The position numbers and the translations under genes are program-made. Below are positions 1-14,600 of a stretch of DNA of 64,000 nucleotides, piece by piece (within the stretch, counting starts at the first letter, position 1; the number at the start of each line of letters is the position of its first letter). The notes below the pieces were generated by a model. It had not been told where the DNA came from and did no database searches. It saw nothing but the letters and a program-made list of their open reading frames with translations. Source of the stretch: Mansonella perstans (taxonomy: Eukaryota > Nematoda > Chromadorea > Rhabditida > Onchocercidae); NCBI GenBank assembly GCA_037074765.1, contig JBAMDO010000569.1, positions 372,001 to 436,000 on the forward strand, given 5' to 3'.

Positions 1-1036
1 TCATTTACACGTACGTGAGAAAAACACGTAGAAACAATTGATTGATCATAATTTGCACATAATCTAACCTATATTTTTGATTCTTAGTATAATTGATCCT
101 ATCTAAGAAATTAATCAACAGAATAGCGGGATCATTTTGACAAATTCGAAAAGTTTGCTTTTCGTTATTTTATAAAACTGATCATAGGATATTTAAAATT
201 TCTTTCATTATTTTATAAAACTGATTTATCATAGGATATTTATCATCATAGATTTATCATTATCTCTTTCTTCTATCTTTTTTTTTTCCCACTGAGCCTT
301 AAATGATGATTACAGTAATCAGTTGTGCAAAATAGAAATGTCTTTTAAAAAGCTTTGCAATCAGAATTGAATAAATCATATGCTATCCTTTTTTTTCTAC
401 AACAATCTAAAAACTTTAGACTAATTCAAATATTTCGTATTAATGAAAGAAAAAAAACAAAAATGCTCATATTATCATCTGTTTTAAAATAATATGTTAA
501 TTTCATAGATAGATATATTAAAATAAATATGTTAATATTCGTAGTAAATATATAAACATTTCGTTACAATTTTATTGCCTAATTTCTTACCAAAGAATGT
601 ACAACAAATAGCTAACCCTATTGATTCGCCTTAGAATTGCCGGTGCTACCCTCATTCACATTCGTTCCAATGGATCAATTCAATTCCAATTTTGTTTGTT
701 TAATCTAAATTTAAATTTACATGTTACATTAAAAAAAAAAATTTCATCAAATATATATAATCAAATTTTTTTTATCAATATTTTAGATTTATTTATCAAA
801 TTTCTTAAATACACATAGATATTGATTGACCTTCTTAACTTATTGATTGACCTTCTAACTTTTAGTTGCAACGTCTAGAGAGAAATGAAACATCTCCTCA
901 CCGTTCGATACTTTGATTCTTTCCGATGATTATACCTGATCGTATAAATTTATATAATGATTAACTAACCAGAAAAGAAAACACAAATCTATCTTCCTGT
1001 TTGTATTTTCGTCAATAGATTGATCACGTTGATTAG
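1..1036. other. AT-rich DNA, no gene seen
   Basis: Long A/T runs and many stops in all frames. About 28 bases around TTTTATAAAACTGAT...CATAGGATATTTA are repeated imperfectly at 168-197 and 211-243. Confidence 0.6.
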
Positions 1037-1280
1037 GCGTGTTTGCCAATCGAAATCGTATGGCTATCTTGGTTAGAGTGACCGATGCTCTTCGTATTCA
1101 GCAATTTAAATTCTGTAAGACGAAAATGATTTCCAAGAATAAGAGGAAAAAAGATGATGATGAAGTGATTGGTGGTGAAGGAATTGAATGTCGTATGAAG
1201 AAAGCTAAAAAGCGTTGTAAATGCACAAGCGTTGCTGGATCGATCGTCAATGACCAGTGGGGTGACCACTATGTCTTGAG
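1037..1280 (+). other. Possible coding exon of an unidentified gene
   Basis: An open frame lies between an acceptor-like GATTAG (ends 1036) and a donor-like GAG|GTTAGT. It encodes basic, low-complexity-free protein including MAILVRVTDALRIQQ, KNKRKKDDDE and MKKAKKRCKC, with two nuclear-localisation-like basic clusters. Base composition is less AT-rich than its surroundings. I recognise no family and found no partner exon, so it could be an internal exon of a gene to the left or chance. Confidence 0.25.
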
Positions 1281-1670
1281 GTTAGTGAATGCGGTGTATT
1301 TCTACGCTGCTTCCATTTTTATTCCATAATCTCTTCAGACTTGCGGTACTCTCTCACACTTTATATCATGTAATTCATATCACATCAAAATGAGGATTAA
1401 ATATTCCAGCTAAAGTGTGACTTTTGAACTTTCTATTGCAATCAGTAATTTTTTATGTTGAACTTTTGAATTATAATTGTTCAACTGTATTAGCTAGTAT
1501 ATTCATCGTTAATTACTTAATTTTCATATAAATAGCAATATTTTTTTCGTTCAAAATAAATTAATTAGAGACAATTATGGTTTTTGCTAATATGAAATCA
1601 AATCTGGAAAAAATTAAATGAAGTTGATTTCATAATTAAATATGATTAAAATGGATTGCATTTTCCGTTG

Positions 1671-1712
1671 AAGTAATTGGGTCAGCAAGTAAAGTAATTG
1701 GGTCAGCAAGTA
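1671..1712. repeat. 21-bp tandem duplication
   Basis: AAGTAATTGGGTCAGCAAGT plus A occurs twice head to tail, at 1671-1691 and 1692-1712, with no mismatch. Confidence 0.85.
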
Positions 1713-3784
1713 TTTTTTAGGGAAATTCACTATGACCTTAAGCGATTCTCTTGTTGTCGCAATATGTTTTCTCATTATACTCTGTGCTGAGAAAGGTCAC
1801 ACTCATGTTGAGATGCGCATTGTTCTCATAAATGAGAATCAGTACATTTATATGAAATGATTTAAAGTACTTATTCTTATTTCATATTCGTTTTTTTATA
1901 TCCTTAATCCTTAAGCCGTGAATAAAATACCGAACAATGCATCTAGAGCCTGGAGCGAAAGAAAAATTAGTTAATAAGACCGAAGAAATGCGCACATTGA
2001 AAACTTCAAGCAGTTCCGTACTTTTTTTTCCTCAAACAATCGGTTTAATTATGAAATGTTTCGGAAGACACAGCAATGTGTTGTTAAACTTTATCGCAAA
2101 GTAAAAAGTAAAAAAAAAAATTATGCTGAAATATATAATCTTTGAAGAAAAATTGAAATTTTGATTCCAAATCAAAAGGCACATTTTTAATGAAAAGCTT
2201 CCATTTCTATTTTAATGACAAAATTCCGCTAGCAGTTTTTTTTATAGAATTTTCTGAGGAAATTGCTCTGAATTCAATTTTCCATTAGTAATGCTTGATG
2301 ATATTAGAAACTGCAATTCTTTGCCCAGAAGATGTATGAAGCTTGTCATCGGCATCAGAAACACAAACAATTCTTCAAATAGAAATTTTGATATCCAGCA
2401 ATGAAAACAGTAGTAAAATCTGCAATGTAATCATCGTTAATGACGTTCCGCAAAAGTTCTTCAACAATTTTTGCTTGATAAGAATGAAAAAGATCGTTCT
2501 TAATGGAAGTATCACGACTTTCACTTATCAAATTTTAACATCTACCTCTTATTGAGTCGTAGAATTTTTCATAATTTTCAAAAAATTTTCAAAAACAGCA
2601 TTCCCGGAATTTTCGTTTTTCGAGTAAATCTTTTGAAGATGATATTCCTAAAAGGACTTGCTGAAAGTAAAATTATACTAACTGCTTCTGAATATAAAGT
2701 CTTACGGAGCAAGTGTTAATCCCGATCAAGTCGGATCATATTCCATTCAAAAAAGAGCTATCTGAATCTTTCTGGCAAATCTTCCTGAGTCTGTTGAATC
2801 GCTAACAATATGTGATGTTCAAGGCAAGATCAATCCTTTTTTCTGTACAATACGACATAATTGAATGTTGCATCACAATAATTATTGAAATGGGAAAGTT
2901 TGCTAGGTCAAAGGTTATAGACACCGAGTAAAAATGGATCGCAGTGTTTTAATTTTCACCTTACTGCTTTTTGTCGTACCATTTTAATCCGAGCAGTTTT
3001 TTCTAAAGCCAAAAAATCGTTCACTTATCTGATAATAGCAAATTAAAGCTCGGCAAAATGTTTCACATTTCATTAAAATTCAGCGTTTCGATCAATAGGA
3101 CTTATTAAATCGTCATTTTGCACAAATAATTTGTGTTAATTAATTAATTAACTTTGACAAGATTATTGCATTTTTATAGTTCTTTTGTGGGCTTGAAGTA
3201 TGAAAAATACTTCCGCAATACAGGCTTCTCTCATGAAATGCTTCTAAAGAATATTATCAACTAAGTTGCATTGTAATTTAATAATACGCCATCAAACAAA
3301 ACAATCATTGGATTTGATTTCAGATTAATGATTCATTAGCACGATCAATGAACATATGTTGGTTCATTTTGTTATCATATGTTTAACAATAAGTTTGTTG
3401 TCTAATTGAAACGATTCATTTTCATATGAACTATTCATTATCATATTAAATGAATGATCGCAATTGAGAATTGCTAATTTTCATTTATTAATAAAACGAT
3501 TGATTTGTGCAAAAAAAAAAAAAAAAATACAACGTATTGTACAAAAAATCATACTTCTCCTACTCCTCTTGATTCTTAAAAGTAAATCAGTTGCGCATAC
3601 ATCCCTCATAATAAATTGAATCGATAAATCATTAATTGCTCACACCAAAAGCTTCCACTTCATTTTACTTCTTTTGGCCACTTTTCAACAAGCAACTTAT
3701 GACTAAATTTGCATATATTGCTTTTCGGGAAGAGCTCATCAAAATATGCACTTCACTACGGAACATTTGTTCATCTTTATTCAA

Positions 3785-3849
3785 GACAAGATCAAGCATT
3801 CAGGCCTGCTGACAAGATCAAACATTCAGGCCTGCTGACAAGATCAAAC
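3785..3849. repeat. 26-bp tandem repeat, 2.5 copies
   Basis: Units at 3785-3810 and 3811-3836 differ by one base (AAGCATT/AAACATT) and share CAGGCCTGCT, itself containing the palindrome AGGCCT. A 13-base partial copy ends at 3849. Confidence 0.85.
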
Positions 3850-5483
3850 TGATTAAGAAGCGAAAGTTGAACGATGAATTATATCTGAATGTTTGCACTG
3901 AATGAGGATTCGCTCAACCTAGTGTCAAACTTCTTCACATCATCTTAGTAATATTTTTCGAAAGTTAAGTTTATTACTTCAAATAGATATTTTATTTATG
4001 ATTGAAAATGATCAATCATCCTTGCTTACAAGAACACCGCTGTAATTTCCACACAGTCTTGTGTTACTTATTAATAACCCGATGGACTTACTATCAGTAA
4101 TAAGCAAACAATGCTATCAGATTTCTTAAATTCACGTGAAATTCAATATTTTTCTATCTCATTTTTTATCTTTCAACTTGCAAATATTTTATATATTGCT
4201 TAAAAAAATAGACTCCGAAAAATGATCAAACAGATATCTTAAAAACTTTTGATTGGAAAAAATCAATAATGTCAGAAATTCGCTAACTTATAGAAATTAA
4301 AAATGCGATGCAATTTGTTCTACAACCCTTGAACAATTTCTGTTGTTAATAAAGTGCAAAATCAATTATAGTGCATTATCACTTATTTATCATTTCTCCT
4401 TTATTATATATGTTTGTTGTTTATTATTTTTAAAGCCTATTTATTCAGAAAAAGTAAATAAATGATAAGGAGTAGAATTAAACATTGGGAAAATTTACTG
4501 ATGGATTTGATTTGTTGGCGTGATTCATGAAACCTTTCGTGCAGCATTTTATTTTTTAAAGTTTTTCAGGCAGCTATCATTTTTAACTTATTTCTGTTTC
4601 CAGTGTAGTGTCTGTTACCTGTTGATATGGGTTAAATGCAATGCGCAAAATAGATATTATCTTCTGAGCCCTTTTCGACTTTGAGCTGAACTTAGCCACT
4701 AACTTTGATTTCCAATCATACTCATTTCAATACATTGTAATACACCAATATTCAAATATTTTGCAATCAAAATTTGAAGAAACTGTAAGTCCTACAAATT
4801 ACAGTAGTACTCAAATATATATTATTATGCTGTATTGTGGACCTGAAAAGGCCTATAATAGAAGTTACTCCCACGCAGAAGTTACTTTTCTTTTTTGGTA
4901 ATTATAAGTTTCTTATACATCAACAAATAAAGGATGGGACAAAAGTAATTCTAATGGTGAGAAAGAATTTAAAAGTGGAAAAAATTTACAGCATGCAACT
5001 GATTCGGACAGCGACAACAATAAAATTTTAATGAAAACTTGAAGTTTGAAAATAAAAAAGCAACCCTTTAAAAAATTGAAAAAATCTTACAGATGGCAAC
5101 ATCGATTTCAAAAAAGGACAAGCAAAGGTTCAGACATGTTTTCGAAAAGATGCTAGAGAAATGTCCTGACTAATTTCCACCATAAATTCTTTTCAAAGCC
5201 TTACCTTTATCAAATTAACGAGTGCATATCTAGATAAAATGAAGAAATACATAAAACTTCAATTTTTTCTTCTTTTTTGTAAAATTCGATTCTGTTGAAA
5301 AAAATTCAATTCTTTTTTTGCTTGCATTATCAGTTTTATTTGATTTCTGTCAATAAAACAATTCATAAATTTCTTCGGAACATGAAAGTTCGAATCTGAC
5401 CATTTTTAACAACCATGAAATTTCATTACATCAAATAAGTAATTAAGAGGAAATGATCGAAGGATAATTTAAAAAGCAGTAAA

Positions 5484-5540
5484 ATGGGGTGGAATGGAAT
5501 GAAGTGGAATCGAATGAAGTGTGATGAATGTGAATGAAAG
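5484..5540. repeat. GAATG-rich degenerate simple repeat
   Basis: A degenerate run of GGAATG, GAAGTG, GATGAATGTGAATG pentamer/hexamer units. Confidence 0.6.
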
Positions 5541-8500
5541 TGCCTGAAGGCCTTAGGTTGATGGGTATGGAATGAACTATGAGTGATAAAAAAGACGGAA
5601 GGGTATTGGTGGTCTAGGGAAAATGTCGGATCCGGTTTTACAGTAATTTCATCAAGTCAATAATAAATCATTTGTTAAATAGTCATACTAGTAGATTACC
5701 GATACCCATTCGTCGCTTCTACGTCTATTAAACATGACGGTGACAGGTTGTTTTCTAGGAAATTCCTTTACTCATCAATTTTCTTGATGATATTTCGGTA
5801 TTCTATGAAGATTTCAAGCTAACGGAATTGATTTGAAATACATATCGATGCCATATTCAAATCGCCGTACATAAAGATAAAAATAATAGAAAGATTTAAA
5901 TCTTGATACTATTTCTTTGCTTATTTTATAATAGTAATTAAATGCTCAAAGCATGAAATGTTTTTGATTTTTCCCCAAATTATTCTAACTTAAAATTTCG
6001 AAATTTAATCATTACAGTGCAGTACGGGGAAAAAACTCACTTTAATGTACTTTCTATAAATTAGATTTTGATGATTTAATTTTAGATTCATACAAAAGTT
6101 AAAGTTAAAAAAGAAAAAAAAGACAAAAAGGAATTTATTGAATCGATAATTCTGTTTAACAATATGGAACTTCTATAGGATTAGCAATTATGAGAGCGGG
6201 ACAATAATCCTGATTTAGACAATCCGGATACTGTAAAGTAAACTTTTCTGTGATTATCATCACTTAGTGTTTTTTTCCTTCCTCATTATGAGAAAAAGCA
6301 ACGATTTCACTTACTATACAAATTTGTAAATTTAAAAATTTGGTCGAAACTGAACAATAGAAACGTGATTCTATTTTTTGCACAGTTGAAGATATCATTG
6401 AGGAGAATCAGTTAATTAATTACACAAGTTCATTCATCTAATTAATTATGCAGAACTGAAGATTATTTCTTTAATTTTACCGACATCTACTTTTTCAATT
6501 CCTCAAAGAAAGGAAAAAATGCAAAGTTAGGAAAGGATTTACCTTGATTGCTTAGTTGTTTCCGTACATTTCATTTCGTCTTCCCAAAACAAAATTTAAA
6601 TAAACGAGCTTTCATAAATATCAGTTTATCTAACGAGGCAACTAATTATTTGTAATTTAATTTTAGCAAAAATTTTATTTTCAACTTTTACGTGTTTGAG
6701 CAAAGAGCCTCAAGTCATTAAAATTCAAATATTTTCTTTAAACTATTCAAATCTATTTTAAAATTGAAAATTGGCGGATATTTTTTAGCTATGTCAAAAA
6801 GAAAGGAATGAAGCGTTAATAAATTAAAATGTACATTTTTTGTCTTCAGGTACTTCCTTAAGTGTTTATTGTTCAGAGAAAAGGATGGCGACCCCCTACT
6901 GTTGCAACAATTTATATCGCGGTCACAAGGTAGAAGATGTTGTTGCCATTCAGATATATTCTTTTTCCTTCTCCTTCTTTCCAATTCCTTTGCTGTTATT
7001 TGTAAGAGATAGATATTTTTTCTCCAGTAATTTATTTGACAAATATTTGTGCATTAGCTGGCTAAGCTTTCAAGGATTCAACTTAAATTACATGGCGACA
7101 CTATCATAATTCAATGGCGACCTTCTCTTCCTGTTCAAAAAATTTAATATCAACTAATAGCCTATTTAACAACACTTGTTTCTACTCAAGAACAATTAAA
7201 ATTTTGATCAAACGTTTATTATTAAAATATTTAATTCAATTTTATTTTTAATTGTAATTTCTTTTTAAATACATTAGAAACTCATTTTTCCCAGAATTGC
7301 AACCATTACAGCTTCTTAGTAACAAATATCTTTGTTAATTCTTTAGTTTGTTAATTCCTTTCTTTTATTTTTCTGATTTGAAAAGTGTCACAATTGTCAT
7401 ACAGAAATCGGACAATCAACTGAAAATTAGCCTGAACTCCTGGAATAATTTCAGAAAAAGGTTTTAAAAGATTTTTTGTAATTGAAAAAGGAGTCCATTC
7501 TCTTGATATGATTAATATAATATTGAAAAAAATTTCTAAGAAAAAAATGATTTGCATATTTGTTGAAGAAAGCATTTCTTCTACGACATTTATATTTTAT
7601 TCTATATTTTTGTGGGATGAAATAATGGACAGTATGTGTATCCCAGATCCGACACACTGAAAAATATGGAATGATGCAAGTGCATCATCCACTTATAAAT
7701 TGTTAATTGCACTATATTGTTAAAAGCACTTGTCATTTGTAAGTGCACAATTCATAATGTACAAATGCCGCTGAGCGCTAAAGTGGATTAATGCAAAAGC
7801 TTTCTGCGAGTTTCTTCCTAAGAGAAACTATTTATGGTATCAGAAATGATGAGATATGAGTAAAGCAAATTAAAATTCTTTATAAAGAAAGTTCTTGAAA
7901 ATTTAAAAAATCATTTGAAAAGATTCTTTAAAGATAAACAAGAATTGAATCAGATACAAGGAACAATTGTATTTTAGGTTGACAATTTATTTTGAATAAA
8001 TTCTCTATTTTTAATTTCTTTCTTTTTCTCTCCCTCTCTCTTAAGCATTTGTTATAGAGAACAATAATGTCATCAAAAATGTTAATTAGGTGAAGAAACG
8101 GAAGAAATTAATTGATGCTATAGATAAAAGAAAACTTCCCCTCTTATTTCTTCCAAACTTTTTATATCATTTTTTTTCTATGATTCGAAAAGTATCGAAG
8201 AGATCAAGTATAGGACAAAGTATATTATCCCGGCTATTACCAGAATTATTTTGCATCTTTTTCGAGATATCGGTGAAATGACCGGATTCAAATGATCACA
8301 TCAGTCTGATATCATCCTTTTTTAATCAGCTTCTTTCAAACACTTTTATTTGTTAAGTAAAACCTAACTTATCTCATTTTTGCACCTCTACCAACCTTAC
8401 CTTGCTGTACGCTCTTCATTCTACACTTTCTGCAATATTTCCTGCTGATAGTAAGTATCATGTGTACTTCACTGAAATTAACTTATTTTTCTTATTAATA

Positions 8501-10599
8501 TATTGCCTCTTTTAAACAAAAAAACAGGGGAAAAAGGGAAATTTAAATAAGTGACATTTTTCATAGCACTCTTTTTTCATTTCCACATTTCTGGAGCTGA
8601 AGACAACATGAATTGATGCATGCAGATAAATTATGTTTAAAATATACTGATGGAAAACTTGTAGCAGTAATATCTGTAACGCTTATCTTTGTCGCTCCGA
8701 TAACTGGCAAATCCATTATTATGCAATTAACTGTACGATATTTTGTGGTTTTAGCTGAATTGCGCCCATCCTCTTTAACGTGTCGTCATACTTGTCTCAA
8801 TTAGTTCTGCATATCTGATCGTAGACTCAGCGATATCAATTTTCTCCGCTATCTTTTGGGAAATGTCAACGCTCCTGTCAATTATACCCATAAATGCATT
8901 CTTCAACTGTAATCATCACTACCATGAAATGCCCTCATGATAAGAAGACATTGTGAAGTTAACCTTTGATGTCAATTTAAACTTCGATCTCTTCTAATAT
9001 CAGTTTTTTTTTTGATTTTTCATGCTTTGATTTGAAAAATAATTTCTTCTAAATTAAATTTTTTGAACCGTAGAATTTATCTTTCTTCTTGACATACTAC
9101 ATCAGGCTGAATTAACTGATGGTGGTCAAAGCTATTTCATAGATCACTCACAAAAAAATCTGCAATTAACGAAAGACAAGTGGTAGCAGAGTTCACTCTT
9201 ACAGATCTTTAGATTTCAAGCCTAACTATATTCTTTGATTCATTTTTTTTTTTAGGTTTAGTTGTGAAATTTATAAACATTCAATTAGCAGAGAAATGCT
9301 TTAGCCAAATAGCTCTGTAATGCACAGTAATTTATGAGAGATAATTTGCATAAGGAATGCAGAAGAAAGAAATGAATTGGCCTTTTCTTCAACAAAGATG
9401 GAAATGATCTATATCTATTGACAAATTTATGGTCTATAACAAGAAGATACATAGTAATAATTATAATTGAAGCTACCAGTACTAATACCATTATTAATGT
9501 AATTAATTATTTAAATAATTATTTGAATTTCTTCTCAACATTCAAAATGTATAAATTATCTATTTACAATATTTTAGCAAATGTTCCAACTTTAATGAAT
9601 GCAAAATTTTATTTGTAAAAAAAGTCAAATTTTTTTCTTCTTTTACATTAAAACATAAATGTAAAAGTAAGAATATTAGCTGTGTTTTAAAAACACCTTT
9701 TTCTTATCCTAATTAGAGTTATCAGAATTAGCAGCAAATCTGAATGGATGGTGGCAGTGATAATTAAATAATTATCTATATATTTTGTCTGTATTCAGAT
9801 AAGATTATAATTCAGTTCAAACGTTAAAAATTGCGATGAGCAATGTCGATCATTAAAAAGTGGATGGAGTATAGGAGTGATTATCATCCATGCATTTCAG
9901 GATAGCCTTGATTGCCGTAGAATTCTGTAAAACTCTCTGAGAGATTTATCTCCAGTTTAACAAATACTTGTATAACAATGACCTCCATGAAAACTAGTCT
10001 TGGAGACATTCATAGAAAGCTTATTTTTCATTCCAATGATCAATTGAACTTCATTCATCTGTAACTTTTTGAATTTTTTAGACTTGTTTAGTAAGTGCGA
10101 AATGGATGTTGTTTATTTTAAAAATAACTCTCAGGAGGAGAAGGATAAATGATCATATAATTATCCTGGTTGATCAACTTGTTGATCTACCATTTGATAA
10201 AATTAATGTTATTTGCTAATTAATCATAATTTCGTTTATTATGTTTTAATACTAAATGAACATTTTTATATTAAATCAGCCAGTTTTAGGTCCAGCTAAA
10301 TGCAGATTCTTTCAGAGCGAAAAAAGATTCACTTCAAAGGATGCGATCATTTATTGACTAAATAAAAACTGCCATCATTTAGTCTTTTGTAAAATTTTAC
10401 TCTTATTATTTCAGTCACTTTTTTTGTCCAAAATTTGTTTTAAACAATTTGCTCGCAATGTTGAGTAAAAGCGAATGACATTTGATGACTTAATTGCATT
10501 TAATTTTAAACCAATTAAATGGTAATGCATCGCTGCGACAATGTCCATCGATTTCTTATTGTTCCTTCCCTCATTCAACCAACTTTTGAGGAAAAAAAC

Positions 10600-10620
10600 C
10601 TGTTACCCTATTGGTAACAG
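10600..10620. repeat. Perfect 8-bp hairpin
   Basis: CTGTTACC (10600-10607), a 5-base loop, then GGTAACAG (10613-10620). It lies at the edge of a GC-richer block about 1 kb upstream of kal-1. Function unknown. Confidence 0.7.
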
Positions 10621-11000
10621 CCGTTAAATCACTGAAAGAACAGTAGCGATAGTAAGAGTTACAACAGTACCGCCAAAGTATTGGTTATAATACGGATAAT
10701 ATTACCAACAACAACATCAGTATTAAATTTAATATCAAAGTTGGTAGCGGAAAAAGTGGCGACATCAGCGATAAGTACTAAGCGACAAGCACAGCATGTA
10801 CAGAATGATGTTACTGTTAGGTCAAAATTACTCATGATATCCGCGGTATCAAGTAACAGCGGGGAAACTGCTAATTGCTAGTGAGTTTGGTAAGATTATT
10901 ACGCATCTTACCGGGGCGGGACAATCTGCGGTAGCGGAAGGAAGACGAAGTAGAAGAGGAACTCCGCCTTTCGTTCCTCACCGTTCCCATTTTCTTTCAG
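10620..11000. promoter_or_regulatory. GC-richer block upstream of kal-1, possible promoter region
   Basis: Composition rises clearly above the surroundings, peaking at 10905-10990 with ACCGGGGCGGGAC, which resembles an Sp1-type box. It lies 0.7-1 kb before the kal-1 start. The promoter role is inference from position and composition only. Confidence 0.3.
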
Positions 11001-11629
11001 GCACCATTACTACGATCGCTATTATTCTTGACAATAAATGGCTGTGTATTCTACATCTGGTGGACTATTTAAGCTGTAAAAGTATCTGGATGAGTGTTAA
11101 TGGGAAGAGCCGAAATAATAACCTGGAATTACTTGACTGCAAGATCAGCGGGAATATGAGAAAGCGGTTTGGGGACTACTGATAGATGAACAGAGATTTT
11201 AATGAGCGAGGAAATGATCTGGGATTTATTGATTTCCATTATTTCATTATGAATTTATGATTGAAGTTCTGTGTTTTTGCAGTACTAGAAGAGTTAAGTA
11301 AAATCAATATTTTCATTCGTGCAAATGGAAGTTATCTATAGCAATATTTACTAGTGGTTACAATATTAAATTTAAATTGAAAATTATTCAAAAATTTATG
11401 TCTACGTAAAGATTAATTTCGTCAAATTTTACTCAGATATATAGGTGCAATATGTAGTAAAATCAAAATTAAAATACTTTTCAATTTAAATTATTGTCGC
11501 TCATTCTAACAAATTCGTAACATCAGTTGAGTTACTGCATTTGATATTTGATATATTTATGGAACAAATATTTGAGTTCTTCAGTTTCCTCATACATTCA
11601 TTAACATCCATCTTCCTAACGATGTTGCT

Positions 11630-11666
11630 TCTTTCGCAGTTACATTAAATTATTTCCATTTCAAAA
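11630..11666 (+). promoter_or_regulatory. Probable trans-splice acceptor and 5' leader of kal-1
   Basis: A TTCTTTCGCAG acceptor ends at 11639. It is followed by a 27-base leader and the chosen ATG at 11667, with no open exon just upstream. This fits SL1 trans-splicing; a conventional 5'-UTR intron would look the same. Confidence 0.5.
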
Positions 11667-14600
11667 ATGAAGTTCTCGTTTCAGATGAGAATTTTACTAA
11701 TTACAATCAAGCAACCTGCGAGATTAATCTCAGTTCCATTACTTCTCCTATCATTATTACTTGTAACAGTTGTCACCGATGAACTACTTAATGCTCGATG
11801 TCAAACAATGTGCCTTCATCAGTTAGAAATATCCAGCAGTGTAAGTTACTTATTCCAAAAATAAATAAAATGCTTTCTATTTATCACTCAAAAATTTGTC
11901 AACAAATTAAAACTTTCTCTTTTTCTATTTCCTCCTCCTTTGGAAAAAAATCTTTCGCACTTTTTATTAATCCATTAAAATGAATAATGCATTTGCACAT
12001 TCTTATTTTTCATGCATATTTTTATCTTACTTTTTATTTTATTCTATTGTTATTGCTTTAATCGTATTCTGACCATCACTTGAATAACTATATCACATCA
12101 AAATGGTCGTTTTTTGTTCTATAATTTATAAAGTCAAAATGTATGTTGTAATACTAATTGGTACGATTTCCATTTCATATAACCAATTACATTTTTAAAT
12201 GAAGTTTTTTTTAAATTGTTTTTTTAATTTCAAAAAGTTTAAAACAAAGCAGTTTCAATTTCCACTTTTTTAAAACAATAATTGCTTACTTCCATTTTAT
12301 ACATTAATTTTGAAATCTAACAAAAGTGATCAATCCCTTAAAAGAAAAAACGATAAATTGGAAAAAAAGAAATACTGGACAAATGTTTGATAGCTATGTA
12401 CCCTTTTAAACCAGAGCAGATCAGACCAGTGGTACTGTTAATAGTACCAGCGGTATCCTTTGTACACTTAGCAAAGTGCTTTTGTGTCATAATTCCAGGA
12501 CACTTTGTCCATCAAATTAATCAAATGGAAAGTTTTCTTATACTTCTTAGCATTGTCCACTAAAATGGTTAAAAGAAAGGATATGATGCATTAATGTTTT
12601 TCACTTTTGTTCAGGTTACTTTACCAATTACACAGCATTTAGTCAATTAAATGGTACAGTTGCTGTTTTCGCTGTCAGCTGCTTCAGTCTTAAATAAACT
12701 TTGCATTAATCTTATTGGTGGCGCTGCTGTTGCATTATGAACTATCCCTTCCTTTCTAATATCAAATGATATTATCAACATACAAGAAATGATCAAATTG
12801 AAGAAAAAGTTCAAGAAAATGATAATATTATAAACATTTAAAAATAAAATTGAAGATAACTGTAATGAGCAAAACAGTATCAGAAAAAAAAATATTAAGC
12901 AATCACTTAATAGGCCTGAAGACAGTTTAAAGATCCTAGTCCCAATGATGATGATGATGGTCATTGTAATGTTGATGATAGCAATTATTAACATTTAATA
13001 TAGTACTTTATATTACTTTTGCAGTTATGTTGAGGTTACGGTAGCAATGACTAAAATATTATCGATAGAAACCAAGTGAAAATTACAAAATGAAATCATC
13101 GTTAAAAAGGTGATTGTTGAATTGAAACAAATCAAACTCTTTTTCGTTTTTTTTTTAAAAAAGATAAAAAAGAGTAATAAAATGAAGAAAATGAATGATT
13201 AAATGCTTGTTTTTATGTTTTGTTTCCGTGAATTTTTAAATTAAAAAAAGGCAAATGTTTGCTTAAATTGTCCATCATTTCAGTCATAGGCTTAGGCTTT
13301 CTTTTTTTTTTTTTTTTTTTTACATCTGTTAGCCTAATATTGCAATGCATTTCAATCCAGTCTTCCTTTGCTCCAAATTCGAATCATAGACGCAATGATT
13401 CGAATCGAACAAAATAACAATTATTCAGCATATTCCAGACGTCAAATTATGGATGGAGAAGGACTGAGAAGAACGGGTAAACAAAAAGAGAATGGCAAAA
13501 GATGTTTTGTATTGTTATGAGCTCTATAGAACTGGAACATGTGGTGTAAAAAAATCAGCAATACAGGAAATTACTTTCTACCCAAATTATTACCTATGAT
13601 TCCATTGCCTAAGTATATACTTCTTTATGAGTAATAGCTTTTTTGTTGGGAATGCAAAAATTTTTGATCCAAATAATATTATAAATTTTAATCATTTCAA
13701 GTTTTCATATATTAGTTATATTTGAATCTCTTAAAATTTATTTAGAAGATAGTTGAGAATTGAGGTGAACTGAAGAGAGATAATTTTGGATTGAATATTT
13801 GGATTTAAAATATTTCCTTTACAGCTTCCGTCTAATACCAATCAACTAACTGGATATTTTGCATAAAAAGGCTCATAAGTGCTTCTATTTACTAAAATAG
13901 CAAGCCTTTTTTTTTTATCCAAAACAAGAAAAAGGATTTGGAGGATGAATTGCACTGAATTACAATCAATATAAAAAAATAAGATATATGGAACAAAATT
14001 ACTTAATCGTTAAATCAAAATTTATTTTTGTTTAGTTTCATTTGATATTTAAATTAAAATTTTACTTTGTTTACTTTTCATTTAGAAAAACTTCCAAATA
14101 TTAGTTTTTTCGTTTTACTTTAAAAATTGGCAAGAATTCAAAAGCTTATACAAGTACGACAAATTTCAGTGTTTTTTTTTTCGAATATTGTTGAAGGATA
14201 ATTTTGTTTAGAATTTTTGTTCTTCTGTTTTCGTTCTTCTTCCCAACTCTAATCTTCGTAATTCCTTCCGGGATTACAAGTAACTGCTTTTAATCGCTCC
14301 GTTATTACGAGTTTTTACATACATGTATATTATCTATAATTTAATCAATTTCTCACAATCTAAATTATTGAAATGTTGTGAGATGAAAATTTTGTGTATA
14401 TTTTTTTTGCTTTGAAAATAATAACAGCTTTAGTTAATTCATATTGAATTTCGAATCATTTTTCTTTTTTTTTTTGACAAGTTGAATTTTTACTGACAAT
14501 TCGATCCCAGAACGATCACATAATTCTTGTTTATCCTTTGTCTTAATAAGACCATATTGAATTCTAGGTCTTTTTGTTTGAATAAATCTTTTCTTAGGGT

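Larger units (their letters stand above)
1281..11629. other. Upstream intergenic region of kal-1
   Basis: There is no gene I can support. It holds a 21-bp tandem pair (1671-1712), a 26-bp tandem repeat (3785-3849), a GAATG-rich tract (5484-5540) and a hairpin plus GC-richer block (10600-11000). Open frames at 2343-2555, 6840-7109 and 10681-10881 lack initiator context, splice partners or family similarity. Confidence 0.55.

Noticed and set aside
6840..7109. Frame with Cys residues (TPYCCNNLYRGHK) after a CTTCAG
   Set aside because: A second frame over the same bases looks equally protein-like; no partner exons or family.
12647..12994. Minus-strand 115-codon frame and a 29-codon + frame at 12651 resembling a signal peptide
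   Set aside because: Hydrophobic because of AT-rich DNA and a short ATG/TGA repeat. The small + frame has an acceptor nearby but no downstream partner in phase that I could find.
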